NCBI RefSeq assembly: GCF_007860185.1
Contig: NZ_SJPY01000005.1
Location: 572,056 to 636,055 of the forward strand
DNA length: 64,000 nt
Source: Novipirellula aureliae
GTDB lineage: Bacteria; Planctomycetota; Planctomycetia; Pirellulales; Pirellulaceae
Direction of reading: 5' to 3'
Shown: in pieces, positions 1 to 8,774 of the stretch
Layout of the letters: each line of letters starts with the position of its first letter
How positions within the stretch are numbered: position 1 is the stretch's first letter
Translations under genes and position numbers: made by a program
Notes under the pieces: model-generated
Told to the model about the DNA's origin: nothing
What the model saw: the letters and a program-made list of their open reading frames with translations, nothing else
The model's database searches: none

Positions 1-28
1 TCCCAATTCGATTCGATCAGCATTCGAA

Positions 29-1216
29 TTGCGGCTTTCGTTCCTTGCGTCGCTAGGAATCGCCGCATCGCTGTTGGTGATGATCGCTCTGATCTTGTTC
101 GTCTTCGTGTGCGGATTTGAAATAACCCGCCGATCGATTACCCGTAGCGGCAACGCTCGCGATGAAGAAGAATTGTCACGCTATGGAGCTTCGTGGCTCA
201 TCAAAACCACGTTTCTCAATCGCCTGAGCGGCGTAGGCTGTTTGTCGATTCTATTGATCGTTGCTCATGGATTTTGGGGCGATGGATTTTGGGGCGAAGG
301 ATTTTGGGGCGATGGATCTTGGGACAAGACATCGGATGCAAAAAACGTTGCTATCAAAACCACCGATAAAATTCTCCCCGAACCTTTGCTGACAGAATCG
401 CCTTCCCCCGATGAACCCACTTGGATTCCGCCGCGTTGCCAAGCTGCGCCCGATGCCACGCTGGTGACGATCGAGGTGTTTGGAATACCCCAACGCTTGT
501 ATTCGAAAGTTCTTTTGCAACCGAACTTTGGGGAGGGTGACGGCACAGGCGATGACGATCCGAACGGGAACGGATCGACTCCCATGATACCGTTTGTATT
601 GATCCCACAAACCGATAGCCAAAGTCCACCAAGCTTCTACATGATGCAAACGAAAGTGCCGCTATCGCTGTTCAAGCGTTTTGAAAAGGCGTACCCTGAA
701 CGGTTGAATCCAGACGCTTTGGACGTTCGAGCGAGCGACGAACGGGATGCTGATCCGCAGTCACCTATCTATCATGTAACCGGCATCGAGGCGATCGAGT
801 TCGCCGATTTAGTGTGCGGTGGCATGTTACCGACTCCTGAGCAATGGGATGTTGCGTTTGGACGAGGCCTTGATTTGCAAAAGTTGGAGGATTCGATTGT
901 TGCACCCGAGTCGTATCGACGGTCGGCGAAACAGACACAGGAATCGACCGGCCAGAATCCGTGGGGGTGTCTGGAGATGGGAAGTGGAGGTCTCGAGTTG
1001 ACGCGTTACGACACACGTTGGCGTAGAATCGTGCCTCACTCGGAACCTACCGATTCGCTACAACTGCGTGGCTGGTCCCAGTTTAGCGAAGAGGGACCGC
1101 TTCGTTTAAAAAGTTGGGAAGAGTCGGGATTGCCCGATAATTTATTTTTCGGATCACGACCTGTCAACGAACCGTCTGAAGAAGTCAGTTTCCGAGTCGT
1201 GTTGCAACCTCGTTAA
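29..1216 (+). CDS. Membrane-anchored protein with FGE/SUMF1-like C-terminal domain
   Basis: A TTG start gives a short basic tail, one membrane helix at about residues 8-30, a low-complexity linker, then about residues 185-395 that resemble the formylglycine-generating-enzyme (SUMF1) fold: PFVLIP, FYMMQTKVPLSLF, LPTPEQWDVA, NPWGCLEMGSGGLELTR and a final SFRVVL. I see no counterpart of the paired catalytic cysteines, so it is probably a binding or structural version of the fold. Residues 81-100 come from four 15-bp repeats (269-328). The frame is open back to base 2 and no ribosome site is visible, so the gene could start outside the window. The function is unknown. Confidence 0.6.
   Translation: MRLSFLASLGIAASLLVMIALILFVFVCGFEITRRSITRSGNARDEEELSRYGASWLIKTTFLNRLSGVGCLSILLIVAHGFWGDGFWGEGFWGDGSWDKTSDAKNVAIKTTDKILPEPLLTESPSPDEPTWIPPRCQAAPDATLVTIEVFGIPQRLYSKVLLQPNFGEGDGTGDDDPNGNGSTPMIPFVLIPQTDSQSPPSFYMMQTKVPLSLFKRFEKAYPERLNPDALDVRASDERDADPQSPIYHVTGIEAIEFADLVCGGMLPTPEQWDVAFGRGLDLQKLEDSIVAPESYRRSAKQTQESTGQNPWGCLEMGSGGLELTRYDTRWRRIVPHSEPTDSLQLRGWSQFSEEGPLRLKSWEESGLPDNLFFGSRPVNEPSEEVSFRVVLQPR
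269..328 (+). repeat. 15-bp tandem repeat inside CDS (4 units)
   Basis: Units GGATTTTGGGGCGAT start at 269, 284, 299 and 314; the last is degenerate. They are in frame and encode a Gly-Phe-Trp-Gly-Asp type pentapeptide just after the membrane helix. Confidence 0.9.
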
Positions 1217-1239
1217 ACCACGTGCCCAGCGGGCCGAGC

Positions 1240-1311
1240 GCTGAGCCCTGCGAATCACGCGGGGCGTCGGCTGCACGCTAAGCCCTGCGAATCACGCGGG
1301 GCGTCGGCTGC
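1240..1311. repeat. Two direct copies of a 35-bp intergenic repeat
   Basis: Copies at 1240-1274 and 1277-1311 differ at one base and share the core CTGCGAATCACGCGGGGCG. They lie in the 222-bp gap before the RDD gene. The GC-rich core looks like a dispersed planctomycete intergenic repeat. Confidence 0.8.
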
Positions 1312-1438
1312 GCAGTGAAACGGCGAATAACCTAACCTCGTGGGTACGGCTAACAAATTTTGCTAAGATCTACGGAGTAGACGTCGTTGCGACTCCCTCG
1401 ATATTCATCCGCCTCACCAATAAGACAACCGTTACGTC

Positions 1439-2428
1439 ATGTCTTCATCGTCGCCTCCTGCAACATCCAACGAGCCACTCGATACGACGATCGCGGTAGT
1501 GACGCCTGAAAACATTGCCTTCAAGTACCAATTGGCTGGTCCATTTCGTCGTTTACCAGCCTACTTGATCGATGTTGCCGTTCGTTGGATCGTCATGATC
1601 CTGTTTATTGTCGTCATGATGTTCACTGGCTCGATGGTCGACATTCGTTTCATGTCACCGTTCATTGTGGCGGCCGGATTCATCTTGAATTTTGTCGTCA
1701 GTTGGTTTTACGGAACGCTGTTTGAGACCTATTTCAATGGCCGAACGATCGGCAAATGGGCCACAGGCATTCGCGTCATCGATGTCGATGGCCGACCGAT
1801 TGATGGGAAAAGGGCACTGATCCGCAATCTGCTTCGAGTCGCCGACTTAGCTCCGATGGCTGCCCCGAGCACGTTTGGGGCGGATGACGTTCCACCGATG
1901 CTGTTCATTCCAACCGCCATGATTGGACTTACGACCATTTTGTTTACGCGGCGAATGCAACGTCTCGGTGACTTAGCCGCGGGGACGATGGTGATCGTCG
2001 ATGAGCGAGGTTGGCAATTGCCGGTCGCCAAAGTGGACGATCCACGGGTTCCCGCCCTCGCTTCGTTCATTCCCGGTGATTATCGGATTTCTCGCAGTAT
2101 GGCACGGACATTGGCAATCTATACCGAACGACGGCACTTTTTGACGCCCGCTCGTCGACGCGAAGTCGCCAAGCATTTGACCAATCCATTATTGGATCGC
2201 TTCGAATTTCGCCGCGATGTGGACCCCGATCTGTTGATGTACGCTTTATACTATCAAGCGTTCCTTGCCGAGCCATCCGCGGAGTTGCCCGATATGGGGC
2301 CTTTGGCCGGCTACAGCCCCTTGGCTAAAGATGCCAATAAACCGACAGGTTTCACTCCCACGAACGAGACAACGAACATCGACCCGACCACCCCCTCCAC
2401 AACCGTCGCCGCTGAACCGCAAATATGA
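1439..2428 (+). CDS. RDD family membrane protein
   Basis: This is an RDD-domain protein. After a polar 28-residue N-terminus the domain spans about residues 28-190, with the family Arg and Asp in RRLPAYLIDVAVR, membrane helices at about 46-65 and 75-97, the GRTIGKWATGIRVIDVDG block, and the closing QRLGDLAAGTMVIVDERG. About 140 soluble residues follow, ending in a Thr/Pro-rich tail. It heads an operon whose stop overlaps the next gene by 4 bp (ATGA). RDD proteins are linked to transport or small-molecule binding in membranes; the substrate here is not readable. TAAGAT at 1364-1369 could be a -10 element. Confidence 0.88.
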   Translation: MSSSSPPATSNEPLDTTIAVVTPENIAFKYQLAGPFRRLPAYLIDVAVRWIVMILFIVVMMFTGSMVDIRFMSPFIVAAGFILNFVVSWFYGTLFETYFNGRTIGKWATGIRVIDVDGRPIDGKRALIRNLLRVADLAPMAAPSTFGADDVPPMLFIPTAMIGLTTILFTRRMQRLGDLAAGTMVIVDERGWQLPVAKVDDPRVPALASFIPGDYRISRSMARTLAIYTERRHFLTPARRREVAKHLTNPLLDRFEFRRDVDPDLLMYALYYQAFLAEPSAELPDMGPLAGYSPLAKDANKPTGFTPTNETTNIDPTTPSTTVAAEPQI

Positions 2429-3567
2429 AAGTTGCTTCCCTTCTCGATAGACGACGTGCCCAGTGGAATGAGCTGGAACGGCTTTGCGGCGCGATGGAAA
2501 ATCGCGGTCGGACCGACGGGTCGGGACCGCCCGAGCATCGCGGTGCGCGGGGGATTGCCAGATTTTCGAGTCTGTATCGATCGGCGTGTGCTGATTTGGC
2601 ATTGGCGGATGCCTATCAATTGCCTCCGGCCACCGTTGCCTACCTACACCAATTGGTCGCTCGCGCGCACAACCAACTTTATCGAGCAAAGAAATTCAAT
2701 CCATCGAGTTGGGTCGATGTCGTCTTTCGAGAAGCACCTCAACAGATTTTTGCGGACCCCTGTGTCCGTGTTGCTACGTTGATCTTCTTTGGGCTGTTCT
2801 CCCTATCGATGTATTTGGGGTACAACGAAACGATGTTTCCCGGGTTCGCGTCGGCGATGGTCGGCAGCGAACAATTGGATGCGGTCGAAGAAATGTATGA
2901 GGAGCCGTTGTCAGGATCGCTGGATCATTACGTACAAATGGCAGGGTTCTACATCAATCACAATACCGGGATTGGACTAAAGTGTTTCGCCTACGGCATT
3001 CTGATTTTGCCGTGTGTTTTCATTTTGGCTTACAATGCGATTTCACTCGGAACGATCTTTGGTTACATGGCTCGCGAAGACGTGACCGGCAGCGACAATT
3101 TCTTTCATTTTGTGACTGCTCACGGCCCGTTCGAATTGACCGCCATCGCACTATCGGCTGCCGCTGGCCTGCGTCTTGGCATCGGCTTGTTTCGAACGGG
3201 TGGTTTGACTCGTTCCGATTCGATACGTCTGAGTGCGCAGAAGGCGATACCGATCATGGCAGCATCCGTTGTCTTGTTCGTCCTGGCTGCCTTTACGGAA
3301 GGATTTTTATCCCCGAGCCCTGCTCCTTATCTTTTCAAAGCGGGATGGGCGATCATGTCGTCGGGGATGATCAGTTTTTACTTTGTGGTGCTGGGCTTCC
3401 CATCGCAAACTCGATCGGTCGGTTACTTCTCGAAACAGACGATTGATTGGGATTCCGATACGGAGGGCGTCCCCGACCCACTCGCTACCGACCCGCTCGC
3501 CACCGACCCACTCGCTACCGGACCACTCGCTACCGGCCCGACAAAGGGAGTGATCGATGCAACTTGA
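2425..3567 (+). CDS. SpoIIM (stage II sporulation protein M) family membrane protein
   Basis: A polytopic membrane protein of the SpoIIM/DUF95 family. An N-terminal cytoplasmic helical part (about 1-105) is followed by hydrophobic segments near 112-130, 185-215, 228-255, 275-293 and 310-328, with the family-like GTIFGYMAR stretch. Planctomycetes do not sporulate; such proteins sit beside RDD and MoxR genes in many bacteria and their role is unknown. It starts at the ATG overlapping the RDD stop and itself overlaps the next gene by 11 bp, so translation is probably coupled. The C-terminus carries a PLATD-type pentapeptide repeat. Confidence 0.82.
   Translation: MKVASLLDRRRAQWNELERLCGAMENRGRTDGSGPPEHRGARGIARFSSLYRSACADLALADAYQLPPATVAYLHQLVARAHNQLYRAKKFNPSSWVDVVFREAPQQIFADPCVRVATLIFFGLFSLSMYLGYNETMFPGFASAMVGSEQLDAVEEMYEEPLSGSLDHYVQMAGFYINHNTGIGLKCFAYGILILPCVFILAYNAISLGTIFGYMAREDVTGSDNFFHFVTAHGPFELTAIALSAAAGLRLGIGLFRTGGLTRSDSIRLSAQKAIPIMAASVVLFVLAAFTEGFLSPSPAPYLFKAGWAIMSSGMISFYFVVLGFPSQTRSVGYFSKQTIDWDSDTEGVPDPLATDPLATDPLATGPLATGPTKGVIDAT
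3475..3534 (+). repeat. 15-bp tandem repeat at 3' end of SpoIIM-family gene
   Basis: Four in-frame units of the type GACCCACTCGCTACC start at 3475, 3490, 3505 and 3520. They encode (D/G)PLAT repeats appended after the last membrane helix. Confidence 0.9.
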
Positions 3568-5344
3568 TCGAACTCATGTTGTCATCCGCCGGCGCGCGTT
3601 GAGCGAGATTGGTGATTTGTCATTGGTCATGATGCGGCGTTACCCGTCAGCGATTCTGATCGGCTTTTTCGCGGGCGCGGTTCCATGGATCATTGCCAAC
3701 GCGGCGGTTTTGTATTGGATTCCGATCTTGGAATGGCAGCACGACCTATCCGATGAACAAGCGTTGGCCGAAATCTGGCGTTATCTGGCATGGATGACAC
3801 TGTTGGTAATCTTGGAAACACCTGCCGCAGGAATCGCGACGACCTTGTTTTTGGGTCAGGCGGTTTTCGAGAGCCAACCGACGTGGGCAAGCGTGTTTGC
3901 GGAAACGCGTCGGCATTTTTGGCGTTGGTTTTGGAAGTTGGGTGTCGTCCGCTTGGCTATACCCACACTGGTTTTTCTGTCGTTTCGCATCGGCCAACCC
4001 GCACATGGCTTTTTCGATATCGTTATCCCCATTGGCATCCTGATTGCCATGGCCGTTTTCCGTAGCAATCGACCGTTTCTGCCCGAGATTCTAGTCCTCG
4101 AACAATGTCCGCTACGAAGTTCCTCCGATGCCGTCATCACCGCAGGCCGACGGAGTAAATCGCTACACCAACCGATGGTCAGTGATTTGGGGGGGCGTTT
4201 TTTGGCGATTGGATTTATGTTGCTTTGGTTGTTTTTAAGTATCCTTTACACACTGGTCGCCCTGCGCGGATTCACGACAGGTGTTTGGGATTGGGACCTG
4301 TTTTTCCTGCTATTCCTTTTTCCCGCAGCCATTTGGACCATCGCTGGCGTTAGCGTCATCGTGAGGCTATTGAATTACCTCGATACCCGAATTCGGCTCG
4401 AAGGATGGGAGGTCGAGTTGGCGATCCGAGCAGAAACGATGCGTCAATTCGGTGAAGAAGCTGGACTCATAAAACCGAAGAAGACATCGGTAACGAGGCA
4501 GCAGAAAAAAGCAGCGGCGACGATCGTTTCGACCGTTCTAATGGGCATCGTCCTGTCGTGCACGAGCGTCTCGGCGGCCGAATCTTCGGAACCTCTGTCT
4601 CCGGCGAGTGATGCACTTGGCAATACGAGTTGGTTCGACAAATCGACTGGAACGATTGTGCCCGTTCAAGTCGAAACGACCGTCGATGACTCGGCGAACC
4701 GTTCGAGTCGATGGCTTCCCAAACCGCCAACACCTAAGAAACAAAAGCCGGCTGCCGCAGCACCTGCTACGACGGGCACAGGCGGTGGTGGTTGGGGCGG
4801 ATGGCTCGGCACCGATCTGACACTTGGCAACTTGTTCGGGTGGCTGTTACTTGTCGGAATCATTGTCGGCGCCGTCTCATTGTTGCTTTACGCGCTGTCC
4901 AAAACGGAACTCGATCTTGGTTCTGCGACCTCCAAAAAGACGACCCGTGAATCGGACTTGCCCGATCAGCAAACGGTGGAGCGGATGAAGCATTTACCAG
5001 CCGAACTTCGTCGCAGCGATGTCAATCTGAGGAGCGAGGCGGAACGATTGATGACCGCGGGACAACTCGATCAAGCGGTCATCCTACTGTTTGCTCACCA
5101 ACTATTGCTACTCGATCGAGCAGCCATTTTGCGGCTCAACCGCGGCAAGACCAATGGCCGATACGTTCGCGAGACAAAGTCAGCCGATTTTGAATTGGGG
5201 CGTATCCTTCGCCAGACAACCGATGCCTTCGAGAGCTCCTACTTTGGACGGCATTCGCTTTCCGTTGAATCCTTCGCTCCGCTTTGGGCAGACAATGCGA
5301 AGTTAGAAAAGATTGTGCACCAGCGAAGTGAGGTGGCGGCATGA
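3557..5344 (+). CDS. DUF4129 domain membrane protein
   Basis: A 595-residue protein with two parts. Residues 1-275 hold about six hydrophobic segments. A second hydrophobic stretch near 315-335 ends in SVSAAES and looks like an internal signal peptide, as if two membrane proteins had fused. A Gly/Trp-rich linker leads to a further helix at about 425-447. The C-terminus (about 490-580) has the DUF4129 pattern: AERLMTAGQLDQAVILLF, then a leucine-rich helix and RGKTNGRYVRET. DUF4129 proteins occur with transglutaminase, DUF58 and MoxR genes. It overlaps its neighbours on both sides. The function is unknown. Confidence 0.78.
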   Translation: MQLDRTHVVIRRRALSEIGDLSLVMMRRYPSAILIGFFAGAVPWIIANAAVLYWIPILEWQHDLSDEQALAEIWRYLAWMTLLVILETPAAGIATTLFLGQAVFESQPTWASVFAETRRHFWRWFWKLGVVRLAIPTLVFLSFRIGQPAHGFFDIVIPIGILIAMAVFRSNRPFLPEILVLEQCPLRSSSDAVITAGRRSKSLHQPMVSDLGGRFLAIGFMLLWLFLSILYTLVALRGFTTGVWDWDLFFLLFLFPAAIWTIAGVSVIVRLLNYLDTRIRLEGWEVELAIRAETMRQFGEEAGLIKPKKTSVTRQQKKAAATIVSTVLMGIVLSCTSVSAAESSEPLSPASDALGNTSWFDKSTGTIVPVQVETTVDDSANRSSRWLPKPPTPKKQKPAAAAPATTGTGGGGWGGWLGTDLTLGNLFGWLLLVGIIVGAVSLLLYALSKTELDLGSATSKKTTRESDLPDQQTVERMKHLPAELRRSDVNLRSEAERLMTAGQLDQAVILLFAHQLLLLDRAAILRLNRGKTNGRYVRETKSADFELGRILRQTTDAFESSYFGRHSLSVESFAPLWADNAKLEKIVHQRSEVAA

Positions 5345-6696
5345 TTCGGCGACGACATCGTTATTTTATCGTGATCCTGTGTTGCGTTGGTCTCGTCGGT
5401 TGCAACCGGTTGTCGACCGACTACGGACAATCCGCTGGCTACATGGCCTCGCAAAGCTTGAATGGGTTCGGAGCCTTGCGGCAGACCTACATCAATGCCG
5501 GTGCGGATGATCTCGACGTGCGACGATTAACCGATCGAGTACAGCGGCTCGATACGATCGTCTGGACGCCGACGTATTCGACTGCGATCGGAACCGAAGT
5601 GACCTTTTGGTTTGATTCTTGGCTTCGCCGTGACAAACGAACGTTAGTGTACATCGTTCCCGACTCGGGAAGCGAAGCGGATTATTGGTCGCAGGCAATC
5701 GAGTTTGCATTGCCCGACCAGCGTTTGGAATACCGTCGCCGGGCAGCCCGCAGTACCAACGAGCGGATTCAGTGGCGGCTCAACCGGGTACCCATCGCTA
5801 GTAACGGATGGTTTGAATTGGAACCGTTGGTCGAACGACGACAATTCGACACGTTCCGAGGTCGCTGGGCCAAGCAGTTAGAGGCTGTGGACGAAACCGA
5901 TGATCCGAGAGCGACCCCACTTCAATCGGAATACGGAATCGAGCCCTACCGCGATACCGATCGTTCCGTACCGCAGAATCAGCCGGCCAACGCCGCGAAC
6001 CAAGGCTCGGCAACACCAATCGGACCCGTCGGCCCCACCGCTCCTGGGTCACCCAATTGGAATAACACGGGGACGGCAACGCCGACCGGTACCGAAGTGA
6101 TGTTTATGCCAGTACTAATGGATGATGCTGGCAAAACAGTGATCGCTCGCATCACCTCAAAAAAATGGCGTGATTCACAAATCATCGTTGTCGGTGGCGG
6201 TTCACTACTGACCAACTACGCCTTCACCCATCCAACCTCGGTTAGATTGGCCGACAAGATTGTTCATGAATCGCTGTTAGCCGATACCTCCCCACCCAAG
6301 GTCGGATTTACAAGCATTCCGCCCGCGTATATGTCGGTCAGTTCATCAAAACCGGGGGTACCAAAGGCGACCGGGATGGAATTATTGACGGTTTGGCCGG
6401 TCAGTTTGATCACGATTCATGCCGTCTTACTTGGAATCGTCGTTTGCCTGATGCTGATTCCCTCACTTGGTCGACCCAAACGAGTTCGTTACCATGCAAC
6501 GAGTCACTTTGGCGCCCATTTGGATGCGGTAGCTGAGTTGATGAATCGTGCGAAAGGTGAGACATTCGCGAGAAGCCGAATCAGCGATTATTTCCGCCGC
6601 GTCCACGGTGAAACGACTGGCCAATGGATCATCGAAGAGCCGACATCCCAAGAGGTCGAACCGAAAGAACAAGAAGCGAACGAGTCACCACAATGA
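5341..6696 (+). CDS. DUF4350 domain lipoprotein-like membrane protein
   Basis: It begins with a basic N-terminus, a hydrophobic core and a lipobox-like LVGC (about residues 18-21), so it is probably a lipoprotein or signal-anchored protein. About residues 35-330 fit DUF4350, starting with SLNGFGALRQTYINAGADD and containing the VVGGGSLLTNYAF strand. A Pro/Gly/Thr-rich insert lies near 200-250. A C-terminal membrane helix (about 355-382) is followed by a cytoplasmic tail rich in Glu. The start overlaps the DUF4129 stop by 4 bp. DUF4350 proteins regularly accompany MoxR and DUF58 genes. Confidence 0.75.
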   Translation: MIRRRHRYFIVILCCVGLVGCNRLSTDYGQSAGYMASQSLNGFGALRQTYINAGADDLDVRRLTDRVQRLDTIVWTPTYSTAIGTEVTFWFDSWLRRDKRTLVYIVPDSGSEADYWSQAIEFALPDQRLEYRRRAARSTNERIQWRLNRVPIASNGWFELEPLVERRQFDTFRGRWAKQLEAVDETDDPRATPLQSEYGIEPYRDTDRSVPQNQPANAANQGSATPIGPVGPTAPGSPNWNNTGTATPTGTEVMFMPVLMDDAGKTVIARITSKKWRDSQIIVVGGGSLLTNYAFTHPTSVRLADKIVHESLLADTSPPKVGFTSIPPAYMSVSSSKPGVPKATGMELLTVWPVSLITIHAVLLGIVVCLMLIPSLGRPKRVRYHATSHFGAHLDAVAELMNRAKGETFARSRISDYFRRVHGETTGQWIIEEPTSQEVEPKEQEANESPQ

Positions 6697-6701
6697 ACAG
6701 C

Positions 6702-6760
6702 TGGAGTCATACCCTTAAGCGATTTCCGATCCGCGTGAATCGGCTGAAGCCTGGACTCCA
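6702..6760. repeat. Nested inverted repeat between DUF4350 and MoxR genes
   Basis: Outer arms TGGAGTC (6702-6708) and GACTCCA (6754-6760) enclose an inner CCGAT/ATCGG hairpin. The transcript can fold into a stem-loop inside the operon, as a processing or attenuation site or a dispersed repeat. Confidence 0.55.
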
Positions 6761-6809
6761 ACGTGGCAACTCCACATACTGAAATTTAACTTACCACCGG
6801 GCGATACCT

Positions 6810-7832
6810 TTGAATCCTTCTGATACCGAGCCAACCGAACCGACAACAGCTCAACCAACACCCGTTGCATCGACAAAGATGGTCCCTATTCAAAAACTGT
6901 TTGCCCGCATATCGACGGAAGTGGGCAAACTGTTTGTCGGTCAAGACGAGTTAGTGCTGGGCACGTTAACCGCGCTTTTCGCAGGCGGCCATGTGCTGAT
7001 CGAATCGGTACCAGGCCTGGGCAAGACACTATTCGTTAGAGCGCTCGGCCAAACGTTGGGATGTGAATTTGGGCGAATCCAATTTACTGCCGACCTGATG
7101 CCATCGGACATCACCGGTGCACCAGTATTCGATATGCAAAAGAGTGAATTTCGTTTTCGGCCTGGGCCCGTTTTTACCCAGCTTCTTTTGGCCGATGAAA
7201 TCAATCGATCGCCCGCGAAAACGCATGCAGCATTGTTGGAAATCATGCAAGAATACCGAGTTACGGTGGATGGAACGAGCCACCGGGTGCCGCGTCCATT
7301 CCTGGTCTTGGCGACGCAAAACCCGCTCGAGAGCGAAGGTACTTACAATTTACCGGAAGCACAACTTGACCGGTTTATGTTTAAACTGCGAGTCGATTAT
7401 CCGACATCCGATCAAGAAGCCGAAATTCTAAAAATGCACAGCCTACAAATCGACTTGAACCAACGACTTCGTGAGGAGGTCCAAAAGGTCACAACACCAG
7501 AACAGCTTCAAAAGGCGATGAGGATGTGTGGTCAGGTACTTGTCGAAGACAGCTTGGTGGATTACATCAACAAGATTGTCCGGGCAACACGGACTTGGCC
7601 TGCGTTTCATATTGGTGCATCACCGCGAGCGGGGTTAGCATTGATGCAGGCCGCTCGGGCGCTGGCTGCATTTTCAGGCCGCGACTATGCGGTTCCCGAC
7701 GATGTCGTCGAAATCGCTCTGCCAGCGCTGCGGCACCGCGTACAATTGACAGCGGAAGCAGAAATTGAAGGCCGCACCGCTGACGAAGAGCTCGAGTCGC
7801 TCATCCGCGGCATCGAGGTCCCAAGAGATTGA
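6810..7832 (+). CDS. MoxR family AAA+ ATPase
   Basis: A MoxR-type AAA+ ATPase. Visible are Walker A (SVPGLGKT, about 66-73), FGRIQFTADLMPSDITG typical of MoxR, Walker B LLLADEINR (about 126-134), sensor 1 in LATQNPLE, and the C-terminal lid with SPRAGLALMQAARALA. MoxR ATPases act as chaperones that mature or activate partner proteins, often with DUF58/VWA proteins. No DUF58 gene follows here. A TTG start is taken because it keeps the disordered N-terminus; ATG at 6879 would give a shorter protein that still keeps the whole ATPase domain. It closes the operon that begins with the RDD gene. Confidence 0.92.
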   Translation: MNPSDTEPTEPTTAQPTPVASTKMVPIQKLFARISTEVGKLFVGQDELVLGTLTALFAGGHVLIESVPGLGKTLFVRALGQTLGCEFGRIQFTADLMPSDITGAPVFDMQKSEFRFRPGPVFTQLLLADEINRSPAKTHAALLEIMQEYRVTVDGTSHRVPRPFLVLATQNPLESEGTYNLPEAQLDRFMFKLRVDYPTSDQEAEILKMHSLQIDLNQRLREEVQKVTTPEQLQKAMRMCGQVLVEDSLVDYINKIVRATRTWPAFHIGASPRAGLALMQAARALAAFSGRDYAVPDDVVEIALPALRHRVQLTAEAEIEGRTADEELESLIRGIEVPRD

Positions 7833-7847
7833 AGCCGATCCCAAAAC

Positions 7848-8053
7848 GAGCACCCACAGCCGTAGTGGATCTTGTTAAAGATCCCATTGCAGCAAACACA
7901 GCCGGTTCTTCGAGCACCCACAGCCGTAGTGGATCTTGTTAAAGATCCCATTGCGGCAGGATCTTTAACAAGTTCCACTCCCATCCGGCCGTCGCAATCG
8001 CAACGATCGTCTCTTCGAAAATCTATTCCACTGCAAACACAGCCGGTTCTTCG
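7848..8053. repeat. Complex repeat cluster downstream of MoxR gene and into comB 3' end
   Basis: A 43-bp unit occurs at 7848-7890 and 7912-7954 (period 64). It contains the hairpin GGATCTTGTTAAAGATCC. An inverted partial copy lies at 7957-7977. The 21-bp spacer between the two copies (7892-7912) is repeated at 8033-8053, which is coding sequence of the comB C-terminus. A related GGATCTTGTCGAAGATCC occurs at 49036-49053. Confidence 0.85.
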
Positions 8054-8769
8054 TGTACCCGCTTTGGGATCAGGCAATAAGCATCCACATTCGCACACAA
8101 ACCAATATCCGATTCGTAGCCAACACGAACCAAGTTTCGGCCTCCCTGGGATCGTTTCAGAACTTCGCTTAGTTCCTCTGGTGAAGGCATTGTCTCTCGT
8201 CCAAACGACGATCTCCATAATTGTCGAGCAATGATCGATTCATCATTCAATTCCAGCTCGAACCGCTGATCGCAGATCGATAGGACGGCACCGGCGAATA
8301 AGACGTCTTCCATTGTGATCGATCCATTGGTCCCAGCGCAGATCAAATCAACGTTTGAATCGGCCGGCAACGATCTAGCGATTGCGGACAGGTTTAAAAA
8401 GCAGCCAATCCAAACCTCTTTTGCCGAGGCTGCAGCCGCGATCGCTTGGGTGCCGTTGGTTGTCGTTAAAATCAGGTCACGGTTTTTCACTCGACTCGCT
8501 GTATAAGATGCAGGCGAGTTACCGAGATCGAAGCCTTCGATTCGAGTGCATTGTCGTTCTCCGCAAAGCAGCGGTGTTAAGTCGCGATCCGATGTATATT
8601 CTTCCGCCAGATCACGAGCGTCGTCGACTTCGCGAGTCGTGATCACTCGACGAGCACCGGCGGCCAACGCCGCTACCATCACCGAAGAAGCACGTAGAAC
8701 ATCGATCACGATGGCCACATCCGCATCGGTGCTCGCGGAAGCGGATAGAAAGGAAGTATCCATTTGCAT
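8023..8769 (-). CDS. comB: ComB family 2-phosphosulfolactate phosphatase
   Basis: The protein matches the ComB family: VAIVIDVLRASSVMVAALA, GFDLGNSPASY, LILTTTNGTQAI, and DLICAGTNGSITMEDVLFAGAV. ComB hydrolyses 2-phosphosulfolactate to sulfolactate in coenzyme M synthesis in methanogens. Bacteria outside that pathway also carry it, with uncertain substrate. At 248 residues it is of normal family length. I chose the ATG at 8767-8769; a longer in-frame start would run into the upstream CPXCG gene. The two genes are 5 bp apart and probably co-transcribed. No other coenzyme M genes are in the window. Confidence 0.85.
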   Translation of the reverse strand: MQMDTSFLSASASTDADVAIVIDVLRASSVMVAALAAGARRVITTREVDDARDLAEEYTSDRDLTPLLCGERQCTRIEGFDLGNSPASYTASRVKNRDLILTTTNGTQAIAAAASAKEVWIGCFLNLSAIARSLPADSNVDLICAGTNGSITMEDVLFAGAVLSICDQRFELELNDESIIARQLWRSSFGRETMPSPEELSEVLKRSQGGRNLVRVGYESDIGLCANVDAYCLIPKRVHEEPAVFAVE

Positions 8770-8774
8770 TGTAA

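Noticed and set aside
7848..7977. Possible CRISPR array (two spaced repeats)
   Set aside because: Only two direct copies with one spacer, the spacer matches the adjacent comB end, and no cas gene is present.
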